Positions 6,772 through 16,032 of a stretch of 35,180 bases of DNA are shown in pieces. The notes under the pieces were generated by a model. It worked only from the letters and a program-made list of their open reading frames with translations, ran no database searches and was not told where the DNA came from. Origin of the DNA: an uncultured Chitinophagaceae bacterium (lineage in GTDB: Bacteria > Bacteroidota > Bacteroidia > Chitinophagales > Chitinophagaceae); NCBI GenBank assembly GCA_903883945.1, contig CAISCV010000163.1, positions 1-35,180 on the forward strand, written 5' to 3'. Both the position numbers and the translations under genes were made by a program. How positions within the stretch are numbered: the stretch's first letter is position 1; the number at the start of each line of letters is the position of its first letter.

Positions 6772-9039
6772 ATGGCATTTGACATCGAAATGATTAAGAA
6801 GGTTTATGCAGAGATGCCTGCTAAAGTAGAAGCTGCACGTAAGGCTCTTGGCAGACCGCTTACCTTGTCTGAGAAGATTTTATTTTCTCACTTGCACCCC
6901 GATCAGCAATTAGAAAATTTTGGAAGAGGAAAGTCTTATGTAGACTTTGCGCCAGACCGTGTAGCTATGCAAGATGCTACTGCTCAGATGGCATTGTTAC
7001 AGTTTATGCAAGCGGGTCGTCCTAAAGTGGCTGTACCTTCTACCGTGCATTGCGATCACTTAATTACCGCTAAGGTTGGTGCTAAAACGGATTTGGCTGT
7101 TGCAAATACAGAAAGTAAAGAAGTATATGATTTCTTGGCGTCTGTTTCTGATAAATATGGTATTGGTTTCTGGAAACCAGGTGCAGGTATTATTCACCAG
7201 GTTGTTTTAGAAAACTATGCATTCCCAGGTGGAATGATGATTGGAACAGACAGCCATACCGTTAATGCGGGTGGTTTGGGCATGGTTGCCATTGGCGTTG
7301 GTGGTGCTGATGCTTGTGATGTAATGGCAGGTTTGGCTTGGGAACTAAAATGGCCTAAGCTGATTGGTGTTAAACTAACTGGGAAATTGAACGGTTGGGC
7401 TGCCCCTAAAGATGTAATCCTAAAGGTGGCTGGTATCCTTACTGTAAAAGGTGGTACGGGTGCTATTGTTGAATATTTTGGAGAAGGTGCTGCTGCTATG
7501 AGCTGTACTGGTAAGGGTACTATCTGTAACATGGGTGCAGAAATAGGTGCAACTACTTCTACTTTCGGATATGATGAAAGCATGAGCCGCTATCTGGCTT
7601 CAACAGGTCGTGCTGATGTAGCTGCTGCAGCAGATGCCATCAAAGCGGACTTGAATGCGGATCCAGAAGTATATGCTGATCCAGCTAAGTACTTTGATGA
7701 AATAATAGAATTAGATTTAAATACACTAGAACCACATTTGAATGGTCCTTTCACGCCAGATTTAGCGACACCTATTTCTAAAATGAAAGAAGTAGCTGCT
7801 GCCAACGGATGGCCTAATAAAGTAGAATGGGGATTGATAGGTTCTTGTACCAACTCTTCTTACGAAGATTTGTCAAGAGCGGCTTCTATTGCCAAACAAG
7901 CTATTGCGAAAGGATTGGTTACTAAGGCAGAATTTGGTATCAACCCAGGTTCAGAACAAGTACGTTATACGGCTGACAGAGATGGTTTGTTGGGAACTTT
8001 CACTGATTTGAATGCAACTATCTTCACCAATGCTTGTGGACCTTGTATTGGTATGTGGGACAGAATGGGTGCTGAGAAGAAAGAAAAGAACACGATTGTT
8101 CATAGTTTCAACAGAAACTTTGCTAAGCGTGCAGATGGCAATCCTAATACCTATGCCTTCGTAGCTTCTCCAGAAATTGTAGCCGCTATTGCTATTGCAG
8201 GTGATCTATCTTTCAATCCAATTACTGACACCTTGACCAATAATAAAGGCGAACAAGTGAAATTGGATGCTCCTACAGGTGATGAGTTACCAGTGAAAGG
8301 TTTTGCAGTAGAAGATGCTGGTTACCAAGCACCTGCTGCTGATGGTAGTGGTGTTCAGGTTGCAGTAGATCCTGCTTCTAAGAGATTACAATTATTAGCG
8401 CCTTTTGCCGAATGGGAAGGAACTGACTTAAAAGGTTTGAAGTTGTTAATTAAGGCGAAAGGCAAGTGTACCACAGATCATATCTCTATGGCGGGTCCTT
8501 GGTTAAAGTTCCGTGGTCATTTAGATAATATCAGTAACAATATGTTGATTGGTGCAGTTAACTATTACAACGAAAAGACTGACAGCGTTAAAAACCAGTT
8601 AACGGGAGAATATGGACCCGTTCCTGCTACCCAACGTGCTTACAAAGCTGCAGGCATTGGTTCTATTGTTGTAGGTGACGAAAACTACGGTGAAGGTTCT
8701 TCTCGCGAACACGCTGCTATGGAACCTCGCTTCTTGGGTGTACGTGTGGTTTTGACAAAGTCTTTTGCCCGTATTCACGAAACAAACTTGAAGAAGCAAG
8801 GGATGTTGGCATTGACTTTTGCTGACAAAGCTGACTATGATAAGATTCAAGAAGATGATACCATTGATGTAGTTGGGCTAACCACCTTTGCACCGGGTAC
8901 ACCATTGACTTTGGTATTTACCCACGCTGATGGCACTAGTGATACCATCATTGCTAACCATACTTACAACCAACAACAAATTGAGTGGTTTAAGGAAGGT
9001 GCTGCATTGAATATCATCAAGAAGCAAATTGGTAAATAA
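6772..9039 (+). CDS. acn: Aconitate hydratase
   Basis: A 755-residue aconitase of the mitochondrial type, interconverting citrate and isocitrate in the TCA cycle. The three [4Fe-4S] cysteine ligands are visible: Cys359 in [10 protein letters not shown], and Cys422 and Cys425 in ACGPCIG. The substrate-binding blocks [11 protein letters not shown] and, in the C-terminal swivel domain, [15 protein letters not shown] with the catalytic serine region are intact. Length matches the family. It faces the NADP-isocitrate dehydrogenase gene, the next enzyme of the pathway, across a shared terminator. Its stop is immediately followed by a short TAATAAGTAATAAGTAG-type repeat. Confidence 0.96.
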   Translation: MAFDIEMIKKVYAEMPAKVEAARKALGRPLTLSEKILFSHLHPDQQLENFGRGKSYVDFAPDRVAMQDATAQMALLQFMQAGRPKVAVPSTVHCDHLITAKVGAKTDLAVANTESKEVYDFLASVSDKYGIGFWKPGAGIIHQVVLENYAFPGGMMIGTDSHTVNAGGLGMVAIGVGGADACDVMAGLAWELKWPKLIGVKLTGKLNGWAAPKDVILKVAGILTVKGGTGAIVEYFGEGAAAMSCTGKGTICNMGAEIGATTSTFGYDESMSRYLASTGRADVAAAADAIKADLNADPEVYADPAKYFDEIIELDLNTLEPHLNGPFTPDLATPISKMKEVAAANGWPNKVEWGLIGSCTNSSYEDLSRAASIAKQAIAKGLVTKAEFGINPGSEQVRYTADRDGLLGTFTDLNATIFTNACGPCIGMWDRMGAEKKEKNTIVHSFNRNFAKRADGNPNTYAFVASPEIVAAIAIAGDLSFNPITDTLTNNKGEQVKLDAPTGDELPVKGFAVEDAGYQAPAADGSGVQVAVDPASKRLQLLAPFAEWEGTDLKGLKLLIKAKGKCTTDHISMAGPWLKFRGHLDNISNNMLIGAVNYYNEKTDSVKNQLTGEYGPVPATQRAYKAAGIGSIVVGDENYGEGSSREHAAMEPRFLGVRVVLTKSFARIHETNLKKQGMLALTFADKADYDKIQEDDTIDVVGLTTFAPGTPLTLVFTHADGTSDTIIANHTYNQQQIEWFKEGAALNIIKKQIGK

Positions 9040-9084
9040 TTACGTAATAAGTAATAAGTAGTACGTTATAGGTTTAAAATATAA

Positions 9085-9116
9085 GAAGCCGTTAAGTTTA
9101 AATACTTAACGGCTTC
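9085..9116. terminator. Bidirectional terminator between aconitase and isocitrate dehydrogenase
   Basis: GAAGCCGTTAAG (9085-9096) pairs perfectly with CTTAACGGCTTC (9105-9116) around an 8-nt A/T loop. T-rich sequence follows on the plus strand and the complement of an A-rich stretch on the other, so it can end both convergent transcripts. Confidence 0.85.
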
Positions 9117-9140
9117 TTTGTTTTATTACTAATCAAAATT

Positions 9141-10595
9141 CTATTGTCCTTGTGCCAGACTGTATGCTTTTTTATCTCCAAACATATTCAGCATTTCATA
9201 GGAACATACTTTAAAATCTTTCATCATTCCTTTAGCAAGTTCTAGTATTTGCTCTTGAGTTAAAGGCTTATCGTCAATGCTTTCAAAACGACAACGGTAT
9301 TGATCTACCAGGTTTGTAAACACACTTCCTTTAGGCCACACCTGTGTACCACGATTACTGATGGTTACCAGCTTAACAATGTCCATGGTGTGTGCTTGGC
9401 TTTTATTTGCAACTTCATTTGGTTGCTCATTACTTTCTATAAAGAAATCTACCCCAACAATCACCTCCTTATTGATACTAATACTTTCCAGCATGGGGTT
9501 CTTTTCCAGCTTATAGATGGTCGGCGTATACGTTGTATTTTCTAATACTGGTTTCGGATTATGGGCAGGCGTTTTACCAAAGTTGCTAATGATCGCTTCT
9601 GCAAACGTAGTGGTATTAACAGAAGGGGTAGTTTTATCACCAAAGTCACCTGTATGTACTCCGCTTTCTAAGGTATATAGCAATGCATTCTCAATCATAG
9701 CCCCTGTTTCCATCAATCCCAAGTGGTTAAGCATTCCTATTCCACTCAACAACAAAGCAGTTGGGTTTGCAATATTTTTACCCATTATGTCGGGCGCTGT
9801 ACCATGCACTGCCTCAAATATCGAAATATGATCGCCAATGTTTGCGCTAGGTGCAAACCCTAAACCTCCTACTAAACCTGCACATAAATCGCTCACAATA
9901 TCCCCTTGAAGGTTGGTAAGTACCACCACATCAAACAAATCTGGTTTAGTAACCAGTTTCATACATAAGTCGTCCACAATAACATCATCCGCATTTAATT
10001 CGGGATAGTCTTTGGCCAATTCATAAAATACTTCCAGAAACAAACCATCTGTAATCTTCATGATGTTGCTTTTGTGACCACAAGTAATGCGTCTGGCTCC
10101 CTTTTTCTTTGCCATTTCAAAAGCATACTTTATCACCTGGTAACTACCTGGTCTTGTAATAAACCTACGGCACAGCGCCACATCGTGTGTAAGCATGTGT
10201 TCTATACCGCCATAAGTATCTTCTATATTTTCTCGTACAATTGTTATATCAATAGGTATTCCTGCTTTACTAAAAACAGTGTCTACGCCATGCAGTGTTT
10301 GAAAAGTACGTTTGTTGGCATAGGTATTCCATGTTTTACGAGCAGTTACATTTACACTCTTTACCCCTTTCCCTTTTGGGGTTTCCATCGGACCTTTAAA
10401 CAAAATACCCAACGACTCAATAATTTCTTGCGCCTCGGGGGTCATGCCATTACTAAACCCTTTATCGAACACCCACTTTCCCATATCTACCACTTCATAT
10501 TGAAGAGGCACTTTGGCGGCATTAAAAATACTTAATACGGCATCCATTATTTCTGGACCAATACCATCCCCTTTTGCTACTGCGATTTTGAGCAT
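9141..10595 (-). CDS. icd: NADP-dependent isocitrate dehydrogenase
   Basis: A 484-residue enzyme converting isocitrate to 2-oxoglutarate and CO2. The N-terminal AVAKGDGIGPEIM, the substrate-binding IVRENIEDTYGG, the metal-binding aspartates in the DDLCMKLV and LQGDIVSDLC blocks, and the cofactor region EAVHGTAPDIMGK are visible. The GTAPD rather than a strongly NAD-type loop, together with the extra C-terminal domain of about 140 residues after residue 340, resembles the longer Thermus-type isocitrate dehydrogenases, which are NADP-dependent; cofactor choice is inferred. The tail beyond residue 360 is a small alpha/beta domain. Convergent with aconitase. Confidence 0.92.
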   Translation of the reverse strand: MLKIAVAKGDGIGPEIMDAVLSIFNAAKVPLQYEVVDMGKWVFDKGFSNGMTPEAQEIIESLGILFKGPMETPKGKGVKSVNVTARKTWNTYANKRTFQTLHGVDTVFSKAGIPIDITIVRENIEDTYGGIEHMLTHDVALCRRFITRPGSYQVIKYAFEMAKKKGARRITCGHKSNIMKITDGLFLEVFYELAKDYPELNADDVIVDDLCMKLVTKPDLFDVVVLTNLQGDIVSDLCAGLVGGLGFAPSANIGDHISIFEAVHGTAPDIMGKNIANPTALLLSGIGMLNHLGLMETGAMIENALLYTLESGVHTGDFGDKTTPSVNTTTFAEAIISNFGKTPAHNPKPVLENTTYTPTIYKLEKNPMLESISINKEVIVGVDFFIESNEQPNEVANKSQAHTMDIVKLVTISNRGTQVWPKGSVFTNLVDQYRCRFESIDDKPLTQEQILELAKGMMKDFKVCSYEMLNMFGDKKAYSLAQGQ

Positions 10596-10962
10596 AAATA
10601 AATTTTTTAATAATTTGCTTGTTAGTAAAGTGGAGCCAAAAATAGGGTTCTATCTATTATTTTAATGCTTCCAATGAACTAAAAATAGATAAAACAGCCA
10701 TAAAATCATAAAAAAGTGGATATTCTAAATAGATTTCTCTAAATTAAGGGATAACGTTTTCGTTAAATGGTGAAATATCTCCTTTTTTGTAGTTCTAATC
10801 CCAACTAAATAACCCCTTATTTTACTCCTAAACGCAAGGAATAATAAAAGAAACCGTTGAGTAGTAAAATACCTTAACTCAAACAGCTTCTAAATCTGTT
10901 CTACTGATTTACGTCAGCTTTAAATAAAATAGTTTCCTTCTACTTTGTGGCGAAACGTTTTT
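10596..10962. promoter_or_regulatory. Divergent promoter region between icd and the U32 gene
   Basis: 367 bp, A/T-rich, without an ORF. TACTTTG at 10941-10947, 15 nt before the ATG of the U32 gene, resembles the Bacteroidota -7 element with one base less. The remaining sequence shows no clear repeats or riboswitch-like structure. Confidence 0.45.
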
Positions 10963-12219
10963 ATGCAACAAAAAGTAGAATTATTAGCTCCGGCAGGAAG
11001 TTTTGAGTGTATGGTTGCCGCTATACAGGGTGGTGCCGATGCGGTGTACTTTGGTGTAGAGCAGTTGAATATGCGCGCCCGTGCCACCATGAACTTTGTT
11101 ATAGAAGACCTGCCCGCAATTGCCCATCTGTGTAAACTACATAACGTACGCGCTTATCTTACCCTTAATACCATCATTTACGATCACGACATCACTATAA
11201 TGAAACATATTATAAATGAGGTAAAGCGAACAGGTATTGATGCCATCATTGCTGCCGACCAGGCTGTAATCAGTTACGCTTTCAAACAAGGGGTGGAAGT
11301 GCATATTTCTACACAGGCAAACATCACCAATGTAGAGACTATTGAATTCTACTCGCATTTTGCCGATGTGATGGTACTGTCTCGTGAATTGAGCCTCAAT
11401 CAAATCAAACAAATTTGTAAGACTATCGAAAAACAACAGATTACAGGTCCTTCCGGGAAACTTGTAGAAGTAGAAGTATTTGCGCATGGTGCCTTGTGCA
11501 TGGCAGTTTCTGGCAAATGTCATTTGAGCCTGCACACACAGAATGCATCTGCAAACAGAGGCGTATGTGTACAGAACTGTCGACGTAAATACAAAGTAAT
11601 TGATCTGGAAGATGGGCATGAATTGGAGGTTGACAATGAATATATCATGAGTGCAAAGGACTTATGCACCATCAACTTCATCGATCAACTACTGAATACC
11701 GGCATCAAAGTATTGAAGATTGAAGGACGTGGAAAGGCTGCTGACTATGTAAAAACGGTCACCCGATGCTATCGCGAAGCCGTGGAATGTTACCTATCGT
11801 ACACCTACACCCCCGAGAAAATATCGGATTGGATGGAGCGATTGCATCAGGTGTATAACAGGGGCTTCTGGAGCGGTTATTATCTGGGGAGAGAGATAGG
11901 CGAATGGGCAGATGCTCCCGGCTCACAGGCATTAACGCGCAAGATTTATATAGGTAAAGCAACCAATTACTACGCCCGTTCGGGCATTGGAGAGTTCTTG
12001 ATAGAAGCCTATTCGGTAAAGGTTGGTCAACAAGTGATGATTGTAGGTCCTACTACAGGCGTCATTGAAACAACCATAAATAGTTTGCACGTAAATGAGG
12101 ATGGCGCCAGAGAAAGTGCCGAAAAGGGAGATTATTGTTCTTTTGTAACCGGTACCCAAGTTCGCAATTCCGACAAGCTCTATAAAATAGTCCCCGCCAA
12201 AGAAGAACAACCCGCATGA
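10963..12219 (+). CDS. trhP: Peptidase U32 family protein, TrhP-like tRNA hydroxylation protein
   Basis: A 418-residue member of the U32 family. The N-terminus VELLAPAGSFECMVAAIQGG and ADAVYFGV are typical. The U32 signature is complete: EVFAHGALCMAVSGKCHLS near residues 168-186, followed by NRGVCVQNCRRKY, giving a set of conserved cysteines that can hold a metal or cluster. E. coli TrhP (YegQ) carries out prephenate- and iron-sulfur-dependent hydroxylation of uridine 34 in tRNA; the assignment to TrhP rather than another U32 paralogue is inference. The start is ATG at 10963; the frame is open from a TTG at 10945 that overlaps the promoter element. It overlaps the ferredoxin gene by 4 bp. Confidence 0.8.
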   Translation: MQQKVELLAPAGSFECMVAAIQGGADAVYFGVEQLNMRARATMNFVIEDLPAIAHLCKLHNVRAYLTLNTIIYDHDITIMKHIINEVKRTGIDAIIAADQAVISYAFKQGVEVHISTQANITNVETIEFYSHFADVMVLSRELSLNQIKQICKTIEKQQITGPSGKLVEVEVFAHGALCMAVSGKCHLSLHTQNASANRGVCVQNCRRKYKVIDLEDGHELEVDNEYIMSAKDLCTINFIDQLLNTGIKVLKIEGRGKAADYVKTVTRCYREAVECYLSYTYTPEKISDWMERLHQVYNRGFWSGYYLGREIGEWADAPGSQALTRKIYIGKATNYYARSGIGEFLIEAYSVKVGQQVMIVGPTTGVIETTINSLHVNEDGARESAEKGDYCSFVTGTQVRNSDKLYKIVPAKEEQPA

Positions 12220-12437
12220 TGACCATTACCTTTAAAAGACAAAAGTGCATAGGCTGCAATTATTGCATGGAAATTGCCCCGAGACGGTGGCAGATGAGCA
12301 AGAAAGATGGCAGGAGCAACCTGATAGGCGCCACAGACAAAAAGGGCTTCTGGACGATTAAACTAGGAGAAGAAGAGCGGGAAGAAAATGAGCGTGCAGC
12401 GAGTGCTTGCCCTGTGAAGATTATAGAGATTAGGTGA
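12216..12437 (+). CDS. Small 4Fe-4S ferredoxin
   Basis: A 73-residue single-cluster ferredoxin. CIGCNYC near the N-terminus (C-x-x-C-x-x-C) and the C-terminal ACPVKII (Cys-Pro) provide four ligands for one [4Fe-4S] cluster; the middle, with KKDGRSNLIGATDKKGFW, is a loop region where a second cluster would lie in two-cluster ferredoxins. It begins inside the end of the U32 gene (ATGATGA), so the two are translationally coupled. The obvious inference is that it supplies electrons or a cluster to the U32 protein; this is not shown by sequence alone. ATG 12219 is an equally possible start. Confidence 0.85.
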   Translation: MMTITFKRQKCIGCNYCMEIAPRRWQMSKKDGRSNLIGATDKKGFWTIKLGEEEREENERAASACPVKIIEIR

Positions 12438-12485
12438 AGCACGCCTGTAAACGTGTTTTAGAACGAGACAAGGTCTAATAATTGC

Positions 12486-13358
12486 TTACCGCAACACCTC
12501 AATCAGCAACCAAACAAAGGGCGTTGCGAGTAACAAAGAATCGAACCGATCCAGGAAGCCGCCATGCCCCGGCATAATCTGACCGCTATCTTTGATGCCC
12601 GCTAAACGTTTTAGTTTGCTTTCTAGCAAGTCGCCCATCGTACCAACAATGGCAGCAGTGGAAGAAATAATCAGTAACAGCTTTGTATCATCAATATGAA
12701 ATAAGTATTTACAGCCCAATGTAACCGCAGCTACTGCCAACACGGCACCACCCACCGTACCTTCTATTGTTTTCTTGGGGGAAATAGCCGAAAAAGGAGT
12801 CTTACCTATCAGAGAACCTACGATATAAGCCATGGTATCATTAATCCAGATAGACGCAATCAAAATAATGGGCAACAGGTAACCCGGCGTAGTAGCAGTG
12901 TCGGAAAGATTGATGGATAGTTCCCAAAGGCGCATCATCAACCCCCAACTAAGGGATATATATACGAGCCCCACCAACGAATAGCCCACCACTTTCAGGT
13001 TTAATTGTTTCTTTAGGACCACTTCATTTAAACAAAACAAAATAGTACAGAGTTGTAAGCCATACCAGCCAATCCCTTTTACAGCAATATGTCCGAAGTG
13101 ATAGGTATTACTGGTATTCAGCAACACAAAACACCACCCCAACAGCATGATTACGTTGCGGTGAAATGGAGTTGTTTTTTTATAGTCGGGATCTATCAAA
13201 GCAATAATGCGTTGGTATTCGATCCAGCAACCAAAATGTATCACCGAAAACAATACCAGAAAACTCCACTGGTCGTAGAAAAGCCCTGCTAACATTACCG
13301 CCACAAATACCACCGCAGTGAGGGCGCGCGTCTTAAAAACCTGAAGATTGAAAGCCAT
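12486..13358 (-). CDS. cdsA: Phosphatidate cytidylyltransferase
   Basis: A 290-residue integral membrane enzyme making CDP-diacylglycerol from CTP and phosphatidate, the branch point of phospholipid synthesis. It has around seven to eight hydrophobic helices and the CdsA signature near the C-terminus: KLKRLAGIKDSGQIMPGHGG followed by FLDRFDS, with the K-D and H-G-G and D-R-x-D residues. The IWINDTMAYIVGSLIGKTPF segment is also conserved. It is third in a minus-strand operon after the CPBP protease and DUF2007 protein; the 89-bp spacer before it contains an imperfect 27-nt inverted repeat. Confidence 0.93.
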   Translation of the reverse strand: MAFNLQVFKTRALTAVVFVAVMLAGLFYDQWSFLVLFSVIHFGCWIEYQRIIALIDPDYKKTTPFHRNVIMLLGWCFVLLNTSNTYHFGHIAVKGIGWYGLQLCTILFCLNEVVLKKQLNLKVVGYSLVGLVYISLSWGLMMRLWELSINLSDTATTPGYLLPIILIASIWINDTMAYIVGSLIGKTPFSAISPKKTIEGTVGGAVLAVAAVTLGCKYLFHIDDTKLLLIISSTAAIVGTMGDLLESKLKRLAGIKDSGQIMPGHGGFLDRFDSLLLATPFVWLLIEVLR

Positions 13359-13361
13359 TTT

Positions 13362-13451
13362 TTAGTTATAAGTTATAAGTTGTTAGTGACCCCTGTTATA
13401 CCTTTGTTGATTATTAATGCTTAACACTAACAACTAACCATTAATAACTAA
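13362..13451. repeat. TTAGT-type imperfect inverted repeat between the DUF2007 gene and cdsA
   Basis: The left arm 13362-13388 and right arm 13425-13451 are both 27 nt and pair at 22 of 27 positions, separated by 36 nt. The arms consist of TTAGTTATAAGTT- and GTTGTTAGTG-like words. The right arm overlaps the TAG stop codon of the DUF2007 gene (13448-13450). Confidence 0.7.
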
Positions 13452-13654
13452 TTTAAGAGTCCTTTATCCAGTAGCCCACTCGCTACGTCTTTTAGTGTTA
13501 TGGGTACATAAACCTCGATATCTCCAAAGTTTAGATAGCTACTATCCCGTTTGTTTAGAATCTGTACAGGTATATTGTTTTCTTCCAACAACCCCTGAAT
13601 GATGCTAGCTTCCGCCATGCTACGGGTTTTGAGTAACAGATGCCATTCTTTCAT
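13448..13654 (-). CDS. DUF2007 putative signal-transducing protein
   Basis: A 68-residue cytosolic protein matching the DUF2007 family: LLLKTRSMAEASIIQGLLE, then NIPVQILNKRDSS and a terminal D-I-E-V-Y-V-P segment. The fold is a small PII-like alpha/beta; function is unknown. Its ATG shares one base with the TAA stop of the CPBP gene (TAATG), which indicates translational coupling, and cdsA follows after 89 bp. The TAG stop lies inside a TTAGT-type inverted repeat. Confidence 0.8.
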   Translation of the reverse strand: MKEWHLLLKTRSMAEASIIQGLLEENNIPVQILNKRDSSYLNFGDIEVYVPITLKDVASGLLDKGLLN

Positions 13655-14670
13655 TATAAGGTATTATCGGATGTGAATAAAGTTTCGTTTTTCGCCAGAA
13701 AGGCTTCACTTATCTTTTTATAATTAATTAACAGATAAACCAAAAAGGCAGTTCCTGCCAGACTCAACCAAATTGGAAAATGATCTTCGAGTGCATCCTT
13801 TGGTTGCTTTCCATTTAATGCACCCATATACAATGCCGTTACGGCAACAGCATTGTTCAGAAAATGAGCCAGAATATTTAGCCATATACTTTTCCCATAA
13901 TAAAATAATAACCCCAAAACTACTCCCAACATAGCCCGTGTAAGGAATCCGAAATAGCTAAAATGAATCGCACTAAACAAGATACTCGTAACAATAATGC
14001 CCACCCAAGGATTGCGGAACCAACGGATGAACAGTTGTTGAAGCGTACCTCTAAAAAAGGTTTCCTCTACAAAAGCGGGCATCAAGGCTATTACAAACAA
14101 ACCAACCAGATACTCTTTTATATTATGCATTGTAGCAATGGCAACTACTTGTTGCTGGTATTCGTCTTCTGCTTTTTGAAATTTTGCTCGCCAATGGGCA
14201 GGAATGGGAATCTTTTCATTTAAATCGCCCAACGCAGCGCCGACAAGCAGAGCTGCCCAAGCAATTAAAATGACCAAACCTAATTGTTGCCAGGTAATTT
14301 TTAGATTAAATCCCAAGTGTTCGAATGGCTTTTTGTATACTATTGAAGAAAAAATATAGGCAGGAACAAAAAACATTACGAAGGTAGAAACCAATTGTAC
14401 AACCTTCATGGCAGTAGTATTCTCAGGTAGCATAATTGCCTTCTCCAAATCGAAAAGGTGAGCATGTGGTATCATTAATTTGATGATAACGATAGAAATA
14501 ATACTACCAACGATTAGCCCCCCTCCTATCAATCCAAATAATAATCCAAACTGAGACCAATAATTGCGGCTAAGTGGAAAACTGGCGTATTCCTGATTAG
14601 GCATAATAAGCTTTGGTGCATCCTCGGTTAAAGGTGCCGATTCAGGTATAAAATTTTCGTTTTCTTCCAT
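13654..14670 (-). CDS. CPBP family intramembrane glutamic endopeptidase
   Basis: A 338-residue membrane protein with about eight hydrophobic helices. The CPBP/Abi motifs are present: EETFFRGTLQQ (E-E-x-x-x-R) near residue 210, FSAIHFSYFG (F-x-x-x-H) near 245, and a later H-x-x-x-N type block, ILAHFLNNAV, near 285. This family includes Rce1-like CaaX proteases and bacterial proteases of mostly unknown substrate. The N-terminal about 40 residues are acidic and cytosolic (NENFIPESAPLTEDAP). It begins an operon with the DUF2007 gene and cdsA and is divergent from dusB. Confidence 0.87.
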   Translation of the reverse strand: MEENENFIPESAPLTEDAPKLIMPNQEYASFPLSRNYWSQFGLLFGLIGGGLIVGSIISIVIIKLMIPHAHLFDLEKAIMLPENTTAMKVVQLVSTFVMFFVPAYIFSSIVYKKPFEHLGFNLKITWQQLGLVILIAWAALLVGAALGDLNEKIPIPAHWRAKFQKAEDEYQQQVVAIATMHNIKEYLVGLFVIALMPAFVEETFFRGTLQQLFIRWFRNPWVGIIVTSILFSAIHFSYFGFLTRAMLGVVLGLLFYYGKSIWLNILAHFLNNAVAVTALYMGALNGKQPKDALEDHFPIWLSLAGTAFLVYLLINYKKISEAFLAKNETLFTSDNTL

Positions 14671-14689
14671 AATCTATTTTGTTGTCCGC

Positions 14690-14841
14690 GATTAGTTATC
14701 AGTGTTATCAATTAGTTTTTTTCATCAACCATTAATAACTAACCATTAATCACTAAAGCAGTTCTATATATTTGCTTAAAGTGGCGAATTTACATGCAAA
14801 TAAACTAATAACTAACCACTAACAACTTATAACTTAATTAC
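14690..14841. repeat. TTAGT-type repeat region between the CPBP gene and dusB
   Basis: Two TTAGTTATCAGTG-like words at 14691-14720 are mirrored by reverse-complement words (ATTAATAACTAACCATTAAT) at 14731-14755. More copies (CTAATAACTAACCACTAACA) follow directly before the ATG of dusB. The arms match for about 11 of the first 13 bases and then decay. Confidence 0.55.
14767..14774 (+). promoter_or_regulatory. -7 promoter element of dusB
   Basis: TATATTTG fits TAnnTTTG exactly, 67 nt before the ATG. The transcribed leader would contain the TTAGT-type repeat words. Confidence 0.5.
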
Positions 14842-15879
14842 ATGGTTTTAATAGATAAAATAGAATTACCAGACTTTCCCTTGTTGTTGGCACCTATGGA
14901 AGATGTGAGCGACCCACCTTTCAGAGCCGTTTGCAAAGACAATGGGGCAGATTTGATGTATACCGAGTTTATTAGCAGCGAGGGTTTGATAAGAGACGCC
15001 ATCAAGAGCAGACAAAAGCTAGACATCTTTGATTATGAACGCCCTATAGGCATACAAATATTTGGTGGGGACGAAGAAAGCCTTTCGCTTGCAGCTAAAA
15101 TTGTGGACGTTACGAACCCCGACTTATTAGATATCAACTATGGATGCCCGGTTAAGAAAGTTGCCTGCAAAGGTGCGGGGGCAGGGGTATTGAAAGACAT
15201 AGATTTGATGGTAAGATTAACTACAGCGGTTGTAAAATCTACTAGCTTACCCGTTACGGTAAAAACCCGTTTAGGTTGGGATGACGATACCAAGAATATA
15301 GAGGAAGTAGCAGAAAGATTACAGGATTGCGGCATAAAAGCCCTTGCTATTCATGGGCGTACTCGCAGCCAGATGTATAAAGGCGAAGCAGATTGGACAC
15401 TGATTGCTAAAGTAAAGAACAACCCCCGCATCCATATCCCCATATTTGGCAATGGAGATATAGATAGTCCGCAAAAAGCATTGGAGTATAAGTACAGATA
15501 TGGCGTGGATGGCATCATGATTGGGCGCGCTGCCATTGGTTATCCCTGGATTTTTAGAGAAATTAAACATTACGTACAAACGGGCGAACTTTTGCCCTTT
15601 CCTAGCTTAGAAGAACGGGTAGAGGTATGCAAAACCCACTTACGCAGGTCTCTTGAATGGAAAGGTAAAATAGTAGGTATCAATGAAATGAGAAGACATT
15701 ACGCCAATTACCTGAAGGGATTACCTAATATAAAAGAATTCAGAAACAGATTAGTTACCTTAAAAGAAATGGAAGAGGTAGAGGAAGTATTAGATGAAAT
15801 AAAGGCTTACTATGAAGGGTATGTAATTGCAAGAAGCCCGATAGAACTGATAAATTACCACGAGAAGTGCCCCGTGTAA
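14842..15879 (+). CDS. dusB: tRNA-dihydrouridine synthase
   Basis: A 345-residue FMN-dependent TIM-barrel enzyme that reduces uridine in the D-loop of tRNA. LLLAPMEDVSDPPFRAVC is the N-terminal Dus signature; the catalytic-cysteine block is NYGCPVKKVACKGAGAG near residues 100-115. IHGRTRSQMYKGEADW and the FMN phosphate-binding GNGDIDSP and GVDGIMIGRAAIGYPW follow. Length and the C-terminal helical domain (from about 245) fit DusB; assignment among DusA, B and C is by overall resemblance. Divergent from the CPBP gene. Confidence 0.9.
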   Translation: MVLIDKIELPDFPLLLAPMEDVSDPPFRAVCKDNGADLMYTEFISSEGLIRDAIKSRQKLDIFDYERPIGIQIFGGDEESLSLAAKIVDVTNPDLLDINYGCPVKKVACKGAGAGVLKDIDLMVRLTTAVVKSTSLPVTVKTRLGWDDDTKNIEEVAERLQDCGIKALAIHGRTRSQMYKGEADWTLIAKVKNNPRIHIPIFGNGDIDSPQKALEYKYRYGVDGIMIGRAAIGYPWIFREIKHYVQTGELLPFPSLEERVEVCKTHLRRSLEWKGKIVGINEMRRHYANYLKGLPNIKEFRNRLVTLKEMEEVEEVLDEIKAYYEGYVIARSPIELINYHEKCPV

Positions 15880-16032
15880 GAAATAAAATATTTATATGTT
15901 ATTCTTTTACAACAACATCGCACAATACATCAATATTATTATTGGTAAGATGCATGGCTTCCTATTAATATTCAACATTTTTGAGTAATAATATGAATGC
16001 AGTAGACTGTATTATAGAAAAACAGTTTGTTA

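Noticed and set aside
11137-11619. 160-codon antisense frame inside the U32 gene
   Set aside because: A complete U32 signature lies on the plus strand in this region.
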